A stretch of 64,000 nucleotides of DNA from PFJX01 sp964466195 (GCA_964466195.1 CAYXMQ010000012.1:1-64000); one strand, 5' to 3'; positions 28,603 to 36,927 are shown, counted from the first letter of the stretch. The notes: generated by a model not told the origin, from the sequence alone. Made by a program: numbers and translations.

Positions 28603-31600
28603 ATGCCCAAGCCCCTCCACGCCCCTACCCCGTTGCTGCTCGCGCTCGCTCTCGGCGGCCTTTGCAGCCAGGCCGCGTTCGCCGACAACACCTATCAAAC
28701 CTTGCCCTTCGCCCAGAACTGGTCGAATACCGGCCTGATCAGCGCGGACGACAACTGGAACGGCGTAGCCGGCGTCATCGGCTATCGCGGCGACAACCTC
28801 ACCGCGGCCACCGGGACAGACCCGCAAACACTGCTGCTCGATGGCACGGCGGTGATCGACGTGATCGCCAATCAGACCGCGCCCAACACGCTCAGCGCGG
28901 GCGGCGTCGCCGAATTCCACCTGGCCGATCCCGCTATCGCGCTGAACGGTTCCGGTACCGCGGATGCGCCCTTCCTGCTGTTCCACCTGAACACCACGGG
29001 CCTGCAGACTATCCAGGTCAGATACCTGCTGCGCGACCTGGACGGTTCCAGCGACGACGCCGTCCAGCAAGTGGCCCTGCAGTACCGGGTCGGCAATAGC
29101 GGCAACTTCACCAACGTCCCCGCCGGCTACGTGGCGGATGCCACAGAAGGCGGCACAGCGACGAAAACCACGCCGGTTTCCGCCACCCTGCCCGCTGCCG
29201 CCGACAATAAGTCCCAGCTTCAGGTACGCGTCATCACCAGCAATGCCGCGGGCAACGACGAATGGGTCGGCATCGACGACATCCAGATCAGCGGCAGCCC
29301 GATCGGCGCCGTGAATCAACCCATCGTCACCCTTTGCGGCAATCTTTCGCTGACCACCGGCGAAGCCGGCAGCGTGATCCTCCGCGCCAGCGACCCGGAC
29401 AGCATCGTCAATGCCGCCCGCATCAGCAGCGGCGGCATGGCGGGCATCAGCCTGAGCGGCTTCAGTGCGGCCGCTGCGGACGGTGAAAGCGCCAGCGCCA
29501 GCCTGAACGCGACCGGCGGCCTGGCCGCCGGCAGCTACCCGGTGCAGATCACCTTCAGCAACAACGAAATCCAGAGCGCCGCCTGTAACGTGACCGTCAA
29601 CGTCGAGGGCAGCACCCCGATCGCCGCGATTCAGGGTTCCGGCGACGCCAGTCCCCTGGTCGGCCAGAATGTCACGACGCAGGGCGTGGTGACCCTGGTC
29701 ATCCCCGACTACGGTTACTTCATCCAGGACCTGGCCGGTGACGGCGACAGCGCCACGTCCGACGGCCTCTTCGTCTATTCGACGACGATTCCGGCCGAGG
29801 CAGTCATGGGCAATCGGCTGCGGCTGAACGGGAAAGTCACCGAGTACCAAGGCTTCACCGAACTGACCAACCCGAGCGGCGTCACGCTGCTGAGTTCGGG
29901 ACACCGCCTGACGCCCGAACTGATCGTGTTCCCGGAGGCGACGGAAGGCGACCTGGAAAAATACGAGGGCATGCTGATTCGGATCGACGCCCCGCTCACC
30001 GTCGCGCAGAACTACTTCCAGGGCCGCTACGGCGAAGTCACTTTGTCCGCCGAGGGCCGTCTGGAAAAGCCGACCAACCGCCACCCCGCCGGCAGCGTCG
30101 AAGCCTTGGCTCTGGCCGATTCCAACGCCCGCCGCCGCATTACGCTGGACGACGGCAGCAACGGCCAGAATCCGAATCCCATCCCCTACATTGGCGCCGA
30201 CCAAACCCTGCGCGCCGGCGACATCGTGCACGGCCTGACCGGTGTGCTCTATCACGGCGCGCTCAGCACTTCGCTGCGCGACTACAAGCTGCATCCCACC
30301 GAACCCCCGATCATCACCCGCGACAACCCGCGTACGCCAGCTCCGGCCGCCGGCGGCGGCAATATCAAGGTAGCCAGCTTCAACGTCCTCAACTACTTCA
30401 CCACCTTCCTGGACGGCCAAACCGCCAGCGGCCAGTCCGGCCAGGGCTGCACGCTGGGCGGAGTCAGCGCGGCAAACAACTGCCGCGGTGCGAACAACCT
30501 GATCGAGTTCAACCGTCAACGCAACAAGATCGTGCAGGCCATCAAGGCGATCGATGCCGATGTATTGGGCCTGATGGAAATCCAGAACAACGGCAATGAG
30601 GCCTTGCAAAACCTGGTCGGCGCCCTCAACGCCGCGATGGGCGCCAACACCTATGCCAGCCTGCCTTTGCCGGCCGCCGGCACGGGCGACGATGCCATCC
30701 GCGTCGCCATGATCTACAAACCGGGCAAGCTCAGCCCGGTCGGCGCCGCCCTCAGCGATAGCGATCCCATCCACAGCCGCCCGCCGCTGGCGCAAACCTT
30801 TGCCGCCGCCAACGGCGAAAAATTCAGCGTCGTGGTCAACCATTTCAAATCCAAGGGCAGCTGCCCGACCGCCGGCGTCGACGCCGACCAGGGCGATGCG
30901 CAGGGCTGCTGGAACGCGCTGCGCGTGCAGCAGGCCGATGCGCTGCGCGGCTTCATCGACGGCCTCAAGGCCGCCAGCGGCGACACGGACGTACTGGTCA
31001 TCGGCGATCTCAACGCCTACGGCAAGGAAGACCCGGTGCGCGCATTCACCGAGAACGGTTTCGTCGACCTGATTGCCCGCTTCGATTCGTTCGGCTACTC
31101 CTACGTCTTCGACGGCGAAGCCGGCTATCTTGATCACGCGCTGGCCACACCCAGCCTGGACAGCCAGGTGGTCAGCGCCGCGCTCTGGCATATCAACGCC
31201 GACGAGCCGGCGGTGATTGACTACAACACCGAGTACAAGCCGCAGGATCTGTATAGCGCCACCGCGTACCGCGCCTCGGATCACGACCCGGTTGTCGTGG
31301 GCTTGAGCCTGGTTAAAAAACTGGACGGCCAAGCCGGCCGCGACACCCTGGTCGGCACCGGCGGCGACGACGTCATCAACGGCGGCCTCGGTGCGGACAC
31401 GTTGAGCGGCGGCGCTGGACGCGACCGTTTCGTTTACACCAGCCTGCGCGACGGCGTCGACACCATCACCGACTTCCAGGCCGGAATCGACATCATCGAT
31501 CTGAGCGCCTTGCTGCGCAGCCTTGGCATCAGCAGCGCCTTGCCGCTGGCCAGCGGGCATGTCGTCTGCACCACGGCCGGCGCCGATGCCGTCATCGGCA

Positions 31601-31704
31601 TCGACGCGGACGGCACTGCCGGCGCTGCCGCCCAGCGCAGCCTGATCAAAGTCAGCAAAACCGGCTGCGCCAGCCTGGTCGCGCCTGCCAATTTCGCTTT
31701 TTAA
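28603..31704 (+). CDS. ExeM/NucH-type extracellular endonuclease with RTX-like C-terminus
   Basis: 1033 residues: signal peptide (residues 1-26), a lamin-tail/carbohydrate-binding-like front region, an OB-fold nucleic-acid binding region typical of ExeM/NucH (GDASPLVGQNVTTQGVV), an endonuclease/exonuclease/phosphatase catalytic domain (about 587-900; NIKVASFNVLNYF, LMEIQNNG, VVVNHFKSKG, VIGDLNAYGKEDP, ASDHDPV), then a C-terminal RTX/T1SS segment (GGTGGDDVINGGLGADTLSG and FQAGIDIIDLSALL). It should degrade extracellular DNA. Having both a Sec signal and an RTX/type I tail is unusual. A PEP-CTERM gene follows 14 bp later. Confidence 0.93.
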   Translation: MPKPLHAPTPLLLALALGGLCSQAAFADNTYQTLPFAQNWSNTGLISADDNWNGVAGVIGYRGDNLTAATGTDPQTLLLDGTAVIDVIANQTAPNTLSAGGVAEFHLADPAIALNGSGTADAPFLLFHLNTTGLQTIQVRYLLRDLDGSSDDAVQQVALQYRVGNSGNFTNVPAGYVADATEGGTATKTTPVSATLPAAADNKSQLQVRVITSNAAGNDEWVGIDDIQISGSPIGAVNQPIVTLCGNLSLTTGEAGSVILRASDPDSIVNAARISSGGMAGISLSGFSAAAADGESASASLNATGGLAAGSYPVQITFSNNEIQSAACNVTVNVEGSTPIAAIQGSGDASPLVGQNVTTQGVVTLVIPDYGYFIQDLAGDGDSATSDGLFVYSTTIPAEAVMGNRLRLNGKVTEYQGFTELTNPSGVTLLSSGHRLTPELIVFPEATEGDLEKYEGMLIRIDAPLTVAQNYFQGRYGEVTLSAEGRLEKPTNRHPAGSVEALALADSNARRRITLDDGSNGQNPNPIPYIGADQTLRAGDIVHGLTGVLYHGALSTSLRDYKLHPTEPPIITRDNPRTPAPAAGGGNIKVASFNVLNYFTTFLDGQTASGQSGQGCTLGGVSAANNCRGANNLIEFNRQRNKIVQAIKAIDADVLGLMEIQNNGNEALQNLVGALNAAMGANTYASLPLPAAGTGDDAIRVAMIYKPGKLSPVGAALSDSDPIHSRPPLAQTFAAANGEKFSVVVNHFKSKGSCPTAGVDADQGDAQGCWNALRVQQADALRGFIDGLKAASGDTDVLVIGDLNAYGKEDPVRAFTENGFVDLIARFDSFGYSYVFDGEAGYLDHALATPSLDSQVVSAALWHINADEPAVIDYNTEYKPQDLYSATAYRASDHDPVVVGLSLVKKLDGQAGRDTLVGTGGDDVINGGLGADTLSGGAGRDRFVYTSLRDGVDTITDFQAGIDIIDLSALLRSLGISSALPLASGHVVCTTAGADAVIGIDADGTAGAAAQRSLIKVSKTGCASLVAPANFAF

Positions 31705-31717
31705 ATAAGGAACGCTC

Positions 31718-32245
31718 ATGTCTACCGCAATTCGCACAAGCGCCGGCCTGCTCGCCGCACTGCTGCTGGCCGCAACCAACAACGCCGGCGCAGCGCCTAT
31801 CGTCTGGAATTTCAGCGGCGCCCTTGATTCCGGCATTTACATCAACGAGACCTTCTCCGGTCAATTCAGTTATGACGATACCGGCCTGCTCGGCAGCGGC
31901 GACGAGTACCTGTCCGTGACCCGCATCGGCTTCGATTTCCTCGGCCAGCATTTCACGCTGGCCGACGCAGCCGCCACGGTTGAAGCGGCCTATCTGGACG
32001 GCGCCTTCCTCGGCCTGAGCTTCAATGCCATACAGGGGAACGGCGGCATCGCGCTGATTCCCGGCTTCACGGACATCAGCGAAGCGTATTTCGCCTACGA
32101 CACGCCGGCCGGCCTGTTCGGCGGCGCCGGTAGCATCAGCTACCGGATGCCGACGACGCAAGTTCCCGAACCGGCCAGCGTCGCGCTGCTATTGGCCGGC
32201 CTGGGAGTGCTCGGCTTTGTGCGGCGCCAAACCAAGGCGGCCTGA
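31718..32245 (+). CDS. PEP-CTERM sorting-domain protein
   Basis: 175 residues with a signal peptide and a C-terminal PEP-CTERM signal: VPEPASVALLLAGLGVLG followed by the basic tail FVRRQTKAA. Such proteins are processed by an exosortase and are often linked to exopolysaccharide export. The middle part is a beta-rich domain without a named family. It starts 14 bp after the nuclease stop and may share its transcript. No exosortase gene is in the window, but the EpsA regulator next door belongs to that type of system. Confidence 0.92.
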   Translation: MSTAIRTSAGLLAALLLAATNNAGAAPIVWNFSGALDSGIYINETFSGQFSYDDTGLLGSGDEYLSVTRIGFDFLGQHFTLADAAATVEAAYLDGAFLGLSFNAIQGNGGIALIPGFTDISEAYFAYDTPAGLFGGAGSISYRMPTTQVPEPASVALLLAGLGVLGFVRRQTKAA

Positions 32246-32249
32246 GTCG

Positions 32250-32269
32250 CCCCCCCTTGCAAGGGGGGG
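32250..32269. repeat. Perfect 20-bp palindrome
   Basis: CCCCCCCTTGCAAGGGGGGG, 5 bp after the stop of the PEP-CTERM gene. It can form a 7-bp G/C stem. It lacks a T run, so it may be a weak transcript end or processing point rather than a classical terminator. Confidence 0.6.
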
Positions 32270-32356
32270 AGCATGGCCAGCTGCATTCAGCGCAAATTAC
32301 CGAACGTGGGGGATGCTTTCAGCCGTCTGGCTTTTCGCCAGGCGGCTTTGCTACGC

Positions 32357-33112
32357 TCAGGTTTCGTGTCGCCTAGACGCCATGCTGCCCAGGCGCACGG
32401 CCTCCGACACGGCCTGGCCGCGCGTCCGCACCTTGAGTTTGGCGCGGATGTTCTGAACATGATTCTTCGCCGTCATCGGCGAGATGGCGAGCCGTTCGGC
32501 GATCTCCTGGTTCGAGCAACCGTCGCGCACCAATTCCAGCACCTGGACTTCCCGCACCGACAACCGGCCGCCGGCCGGCGGCGAAGCGGCGGCCTCCTGG
32601 CTGAGCACCCGGGCGTAGGTCGCCGTGATGCACGGCAACAGCAATTGCAGAACATACGAAGTCTGCTGATCCGGCTTAGCTACCCGAAAGAAACCGAACC
32701 AGGCCTGTATGCCGCCATGCGCAGCGACTTGCCCATGCGCCGCCATGTTGCGCAATTCCAGCCGCGCCAACAGGGATTGCCAGTCGTACAAGCAGAGGCC
32801 GGCGTCCGGCGGAAACGGGAAAAGGCAGGGCAGTCGGGTCGTCTTCCAATGGCGCACGGCCTGGGCGATCAGGCCATCGCGCGGCTGGCTGGCGGCTGCG
32901 AAGTGTTCATTCTTGAAGTACCGCGTCGCAGTGAAGTAGCGCAGCTTCAATTCCTGGCCGGGGCCCTCCGCCATGCCGCAGATCAGGATTTCGTGCGGCA
33001 GCAGGGCGTGCAGCGGCCCTTGCGTCCAGGCGAAAAACTGGCTGGCCCGCTGCACTTTAATTGCGCTTTCCAACACGGCGATCAGCCGATCGCGATTTTC
33101 GCTTTGTTCCAT
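32357..33112 (-). CDS. epsA: LuxR-family regulator of EpsA type (PEP-CTERM/EPS-associated)
   Basis: 251 residues. The N-terminal half has the EpsA signature SQFFAWTQGPLHALLPHEIL; the C-terminal half is a GerE/LuxR helix-turn-helix (LSVREVQVLELVRDG, then NQEIAERLAISPMTAKNHV). EpsA-type regulators accompany exopolysaccharide and exosortase (PEP-CTERM) loci and control them. Its place beside a PEP-CTERM gene fits that, although the biosynthetic cluster is outside the window. It is transcribed toward the PEP-CTERM gene, with the palindrome at 32250 between them. Confidence 0.82.
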   Translation of the reverse strand: MEQSENRDRLIAVLESAIKVQRASQFFAWTQGPLHALLPHEILICGMAEGPGQELKLRYFTATRYFKNEHFAAASQPRDGLIAQAVRHWKTTRLPCLFPFPPDAGLCLYDWQSLLARLELRNMAAHGQVAAHGGIQAWFGFFRVAKPDQQTSYVLQLLLPCITATYARVLSQEAAASPPAGGRLSVREVQVLELVRDGCSNQEIAERLAISPMTAKNHVQNIRAKLKVRTRGQAVSEAVRLGSMASRRHET

Positions 33113-33361
33113 ACCCGCACTACACCTGAACTCGCGCCGCCAATTGTCGAACCTGCGTTATAGCGGCTGGATATGACAGCGAAATGTATCGGGGCAATTA
33201 ACCCCGCTGCTTTGGATAAACGGACTTCAGGGCTGCTCGATTCACGGCTGGCTCCTGCCCTGGAGCAATGCGCACGATAGTGCCAGGTCGGACTCGGACC
33301 AAGGAGCACACGACCTGCGCCGAGGCGGAGCTCGCCTGATCGCAGAAGAATCTGCTTACGC

Positions 33362-33541
33362 TCAAGCCTGTGTATCGACCAGATTGCCGAGGTGTGCGGG
33401 ATTGGCCGTTTGCTGCACGCTTTCCGCCAGCAGATTGACCATCTGGCGCTGACTCTCATTGGCCAAGCGAATGGCGAGCAGACTTGCCTGCGCCTGCGAG
33501 GCGGCCAGGGTGACGGCGAGAGAGGAAGCGGCATCGAGCAT
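33362..33541 (-). CDS. Small putative motility protein, YjfB-like
   Basis: 59 residues with ATG at 33541 and TGA at 33362. The sequence MLDAASSLAVTLAASQAQAS continues as an amphipathic helix, a central QMVNLLAESVQQ, and ends HLGNLVDTQA. This matches the plan of the short YjfB family (MD-A-SLA..., helix, then LG..-D..A), found near flagellar or motility genes. No motility genes are visible nearby. It was found by direct translation and is easy to miss because of its size. Confidence 0.6.
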   Translation of the reverse strand: MLDAASSLAVTLAASQAQASLLAIRLANESQRQMVNLLAESVQQTANPAHLGNLVDTQA

Positions 33542-33589
33542 GGGCGAACTATATTACGGTTTTCCAGGCCGGCACCAGCACCCGCCCAC

Positions 33590-33625
33590 GTCCCCAGGCT
33601 AGACCCGATGGCCTAGCCTGGGGAC
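33590..33625. terminator. 13-bp stem-loop after a small membrane-protein gene
   Basis: GTCCCCAGGCTAG (33590-33602) and CTAGCCTGGGGAC (33613-33625) are perfect inverted repeats with a 10-nt loop, 21 bp downstream of the stop at 33647 on the minus strand. There is no T run, so a transcript end is likely but not certain. Confidence 0.5.
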
Positions 33626-33646
33626 GATGCTAAGGACGCAACGCGT

Positions 33647-33904
33647 TTACAGGGTTTGTGTCGGCGACAGTGCGTCTTTACGCCGAATCTCTTTAACCAA
33701 CGTATCGTCCAACGCCACGATCGTCGACGAGGCAGCGCACTCACCGCCGGGTCTAGTCGGAGCCGTCACGCCGCAGCGACCGCTACGACAGCTACCCGGC
33801 GCGGCGGCTTCAATGCCACTCTCACCCATGCTCTTCAGGAGCCAATAGATCGCACCGGCCCCGATCAGCAACACCACCACGGCAACAACAACGGATATCC
33901 ACAT
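33647..33904 (-). CDS. Small single-pass membrane protein, unknown function
   Basis: About 85 residues. One strong transmembrane helix at the N-terminus (VVVAVVVLLIGAGAIYWLL), then a short polar tail with three cysteines (GSCRSGRCG..GGECA). I chose the ATG at 33904, preceded by GGAG at 9 bp; ATG 33919 is an alternative. No family recognised. It may be a regulatory or assembly peptide of the membrane. Its upstream side abuts the terminator of the displaced tRNA-Asn end. Confidence 0.5.
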   Translation of the reverse strand: MWISVVVAVVVLLIGAGAIYWLLKSMGESGIEAAAPGSCRSGRCGVTAPTRPGGECAASSTIVALDDTLVKEIRRKDALSPTQTL

Positions 33905-34044
33905 GCTATGACGCTCCATTTCAAGGCGGGAAAACGGTGGCGAGGCCGCAGCGCTTGGAATCCCAAGCGGACCAAAATGCCATCCCTGCCGCAGAAAGCG
34001 TACAGACATGGCAGGCATAGGTAAACGAAGGACACGCAGAAAAG

Positions 34045-34073
34045 AAAAAGGCCACTACTTTCAGTGGCCTTTT
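34045..34073. terminator. Original terminator downstream of tRNA-Asn (displaced by the island)
   Basis: GGCCACT (34050-34056) and AGTGGCC (34063-34069) form a stem flanked by A5 on one side and T4 on the other, so it works in both directions. It lies just beyond the partial tRNA copy at 34083 and must have been the tRNA-Asn terminator before the island inserted. Confidence 0.75.
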
Positions 34074-34082
34074 GCTTGCTGT

Positions 34083-34129
34083 CTGGCTCCCCGACCTGGG
34101 CTCGAACCAGGGACACACGGATTAACAGT
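34083..34129 (-). repeat. Island attachment site, left copy (partial tRNA-Asn 3' end)
   Basis: 47 bp identical to 49374-49420, covering the CCA end, T-arm, variable region and anticodon-loop side of tRNA-Asn. Identity stops sharply on both sides. It marks the left boundary of the integrated island. A second copy of ACGGATTAACA, the anticodon-loop core, occurs at 34150-34160. Confidence 0.92.
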
Positions 34130-34211
34130 GCGTATGCCCAGCGATACATACGGATTAACAAACATTAATTATCCCTTTCCAAACAAGACTATTGTTGCAT
34201 ACTCACCTTAA

Positions 34212-34269
34212 CGGGCTAGCATGAAACTGATTGTATTTTGCTAGCCCGTGCTAGCCCGGTGCTAGCCCG
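34212..34269. repeat. GCTAGCCCG repeats, left end (candidate integrase/AlpA arm sites)
   Basis: Three direct copies of GCTAGCCCG at 34240, 34250 and 34261 (spacing 10-11 bp) plus one inverted copy at 34212-34220, directly before the integrase gene. The same motif recurs twice at the right end (49308 and 49319). Confidence 0.6.
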
Positions 34270-34286
34270 TCTCTTGCGAGGTGACT

Positions 34287-35537
34287 ATGACAAACCTGAA
34301 ATTCACGAAAACGGCGCTTCTGGCGCAGATAGACCCTGCCCCTGGCAAGCGGCTGACGATCTACGACACTGAAATTCCCAAGCTGGCGCTACGGATGACC
34401 CACGCTGGCACCCGAACCTTCTACGTGGTGAAGCGTGCTGGCAGCGCGATGGCCTGGGTTAAGCTGGGCACGTTCCCTGACATGACCGTTGAGAAGGCAC
34501 GGGCCGAGGCACAGAAGGTGCTGGGCGAATTCGCTACCGGCGCAAACCCTGCCAAGGTAAAGCGGGCGCTCAAGGAAGAACTCACGCTGTCCAAACTCTT
34601 CACCGAATACGGCGAGCGACACGGTGCGAAGAAACGGGCATGGCGAGACGACCAGCAACGGTTCCGCGACTACCTGGAAAAACCACTGGGCAAAATGAAG
34701 TTATCGACTATCACGCGGGCCGATATATCCCGCATCCTGTCCAACGCGGAGAAGGCCGGTAAATCTGTGGCGACTGTTCGCCATATCCGGGCGCTGGCGT
34801 CCATCATTTTCGCTAAGGCTATCGAGTGGGGCCACCTGGAAACAAACCCGGCGCAGGGCGTGAAAATCTCCGGCAAGGTGGTTACCCGCGATCGGTTTCT
34901 GCAAGCGGATGAAATGCCGCGCTTTTTTTCCGCACTGGCAGAAGAGCCCAGCATCGCCATGCGTGATTACATCCTGCTGGCCATTCTGACCGGAGCAAGG
35001 CGCTCGAACGTGTTCGAGATGCAATGGGATGAAATTAATCTCAGCGAGGGCACATGGCGCATCCCTGACACCAAGAACGGCGAACCGCAAACAGTGACCC
35101 TTTGCCCGGAAGCAGTGGCAATCCTGGAAGCCCGCAAGGAAACGGCCAGCACTGATAAAGCGAGGGACAGCAAGAAATCGGCCATCAAAGGTTTCGTGTT
35201 CCCCGGCACTGGTAAGACCGGGCATATCGTGGAACCACGAAAGGCCGTTGAACGCGTCATGGATCGGGCCGGCATCCCCTTCGGGCGCAAGGTGCCCAAT
35301 GGCGTCACCCTTCATGATTTGCGCCGCACCCTGGGAAGCTGGCAGGCGCGCACGGGCGCATCCCTGGCCATCATAGGCAAGAGCCTGAACCACAAGAGCC
35401 AGGCAGCGACGGCGATCTATGCACGGCTCGACCTTGATCCCGTGCGCCAGTCTGTGAACGCGGCAACTTCGGCGATGCTGGTGGCCGGCGAGGTGAAGGA
35501 AGGGGCTGCCGTGGTGAAGATCGGCCGGAAAGCATGA
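34287..35537 (+). CDS. int: Tyrosine-type site-specific integrase (P4-like)
   Basis: About 416 residues. It has an N-terminal DUF4102-like arm-binding domain, a central SAM-like core-binding domain (about 95-190) and a catalytic domain with Arg238 (LTGARRSN), His343-x-x-Arg (LHDLRRTLGSW), His in NHKS near 368, and the nucleophile Tyr378 (AIYARLD). All catalytic residues are present. The ATG at 34287 has GAGGTG upstream; a GTG six bases earlier is an alternative. It lies next to the left att copy and the GCTAGCCCG repeats, so it should catalyse the island's excision and integration at tRNA-Asn. Confidence 0.95.
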   Translation: MTNLKFTKTALLAQIDPAPGKRLTIYDTEIPKLALRMTHAGTRTFYVVKRAGSAMAWVKLGTFPDMTVEKARAEAQKVLGEFATGANPAKVKRALKEELTLSKLFTEYGERHGAKKRAWRDDQQRFRDYLEKPLGKMKLSTITRADISRILSNAEKAGKSVATVRHIRALASIIFAKAIEWGHLETNPAQGVKISGKVVTRDRFLQADEMPRFFSALAEEPSIAMRDYILLAILTGARRSNVFEMQWDEINLSEGTWRIPDTKNGEPQTVTLCPEAVAILEARKETASTDKARDSKKSAIKGFVFPGTGKTGHIVEPRKAVERVMDRAGIPFGRKVPNGVTLHDLRRTLGSWQARTGASLAIIGKSLNHKSQAATAIYARLDLDPVRQSVNAATSAMLVAGEVKEGAAVVKIGRKA

Positions 35538-35643
35538 TCTGACAACCGAGTTAAGCCGCGCCTAGGCTGATCCCCAAAAACCCGGACACCCTTGCCGGGC
35601 TGGCGCGGCTCCTGAATTCATGGGGAGCGGAAGGGACGCGATC

Positions 35644-36591
35644 ATGGACAAGCTATTCAACCTGAAAGAGTGGCTGACGGTAGCTGATACTGCCCAGCAT
35701 CTGAGTATCGTATTCGGAGAAGAAGTAACCGAAGCCGACGTATTGCGGCTGGCGCTTGATGGCCGGCTGAAGCTGTCGGTAAATTTTGTAAATCACGCAC
35801 TTGGCCAACCCACGAAATTTGTTCCGTGGAATGAGTGGGCCGACCAAATAGATATAGAGCGCGGGATGGCTGAATTATTTGGAATCCAGTTTAAAAGGAC
35901 TCCTGAACATGAGGAAATGAAAGTACCTCGGGGCGAGAATCGTGTCGTTACGCTAACAGGGGTTTGGGATTTGCCGCTGATTGGCGCAGAAAATCTAGAT
36001 ATTGAGCATCAGTACCAGCGACTGACGGGCGGACCAGCTATTACCCTTGAAAATTTTGATGGCACTTTTGTTGAAGGTCATGGTGGGATAATGTGCCGAA
36101 TTATGGAGAGTTTTGACAACAATCCATATCAAACAGGTTCAAACGCGCAGCTGGAAAGGATTAAGGAAAGAATTGCCAATGAAAATATTGGGGAGAAGGA
36201 AGCGGAAATCCTTCTGACCAGGCATAAGGAAAACCGGAAAATCTACCTTGAAAACAGAGAGAGCAAACCCCGATGGCGTGACTTCTATCCATCTGGCGGC
36301 TTGCCGAGTGACGCTGTTTTGGTCGTCCGCACCGACGCACTCAGGGAGTTTGAACAAGCGATAAATGGGCCTTCGGAGAAACGTGAAAAACCCCTGGCCA
36401 CAATCGAGCGGAATAGCCTGCTAACCATCATCGCCGCGCTTTGCGACAAGGACGCTATCATCCACCAAGAGCGGGGAGCGGCGGCACGGATAGCTGCACT
36501 AACCGATGAAATCGGCGCAAACGTTTCTGAGGACACTGTGAAGCGCGCACTGGACAAAATTCCCGACGCGCTGGAATCCCGTAAGAAATAA
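35644..36591 (+). CDS. Island protein of unknown function
   Basis: About 315 residues. The N-terminus (LKEWLTVADTAQHLSIVFGE) looks like a helix-turn-helix-type start seen in many island-borne hypothetical proteins; the C-terminus (ERNSLLTIIAALCDKDAII, then TDEIGANVSEDTVKRALDKI) resembles the helical tail shared by such proteins. No catalytic motif seen. Base use is clearly AT-richer than the neighbours (for example 35770-36270), a sign of separate origin. Start chosen at ATG 35644 (GGAAGG site); ATG 35620 is possible. It ends just before a terminator-like palindrome. Confidence 0.75.
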   Translation: MDKLFNLKEWLTVADTAQHLSIVFGEEVTEADVLRLALDGRLKLSVNFVNHALGQPTKFVPWNEWADQIDIERGMAELFGIQFKRTPEHEEMKVPRGENRVVTLTGVWDLPLIGAENLDIEHQYQRLTGGPAITLENFDGTFVEGHGGIMCRIMESFDNNPYQTGSNAQLERIKERIANENIGEKEAEILLTRHKENRKIYLENRESKPRWRDFYPSGGLPSDAVLVVRTDALREFEQAINGPSEKREKPLATIERNSLLTIIAALCDKDAIIHQERGAAARIAALTDEIGANVSEDTVKRALDKIPDALESRKK

Positions 36592-36593
36592 GT

Positions 36594-36628
36594 AAAACCG
36601 CATGCGGTTTTCGCAAATCCGCATGCGG
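36594..36628. repeat. Twin CCGCATGCGG palindromes (terminator and/or operator)
   Basis: Two identical 10-bp palindromes at 36598-36607 and 36619-36628, 21 bp centre to centre (two helical turns). The first is embedded in the 18-bp palindrome AAAACCGCATGCGGTTTT and can act as a short terminator for the upstream gene. The pair sits 73 bp before the AlpA-like gene and could be its operator. Confidence 0.5.
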
Positions 36629-36700
36629 ACATCCGTTGTTCGCCTTTACCCATGATTCGCACACCAACCACACCCCACTGGGGATTAAGGAAAGCGAATC

Positions 36701-36919
36701 ATGACCATCCAAGCCATTGTCGAAGCCAGCCGCGAACTACTCAGCGAGCAAGAAGCGGCGGCGCTGCTAACCTGTTCACCTGGCACGCTGTCCGTCTGGC
36801 GTAGCACAGGCCGATACAACCTCCCCTTTCTGAAAGTCGGGCGCATGGTGCGCTATCGCCGCGCTGACCTGCTCGCCTGGCTGGAAAGCCGCTCCCGCGA
36901 ATCTGGCGCAACGGTTTAA
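36701..36919 (+). CDS. AlpA/MerR-like excisionase-type regulator
   Basis: 72 residues with the compact winged-helix motif of excisionase/AlpA proteins: LLSEQEAAALLTCSPGTLSV, FLKVGRMVRYRRADLLAWL. Such proteins bind DNA near the att site, bend it and activate excision or early island genes. It starts the replication-type operon that continues to 40594, with 8 bp to the next small ORF. Confidence 0.9.
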   Translation: MTIQAIVEASRELLSEQEAAALLTCSPGTLSVWRSTGRYNLPFLKVGRMVRYRRADLLAWLESRSRESGATV

Positions 36920-36927
36920 GGGGCGCT

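Noticed and set aside
28579..31836. A 1085-codon open frame antisense to the nuclease
   Set aside because: High-GC codon bias keeps the opposite frame open; the product is Ala/Gly/Val/Arg/Asp-rich without domains, while the plus-strand nuclease has clear motifs.
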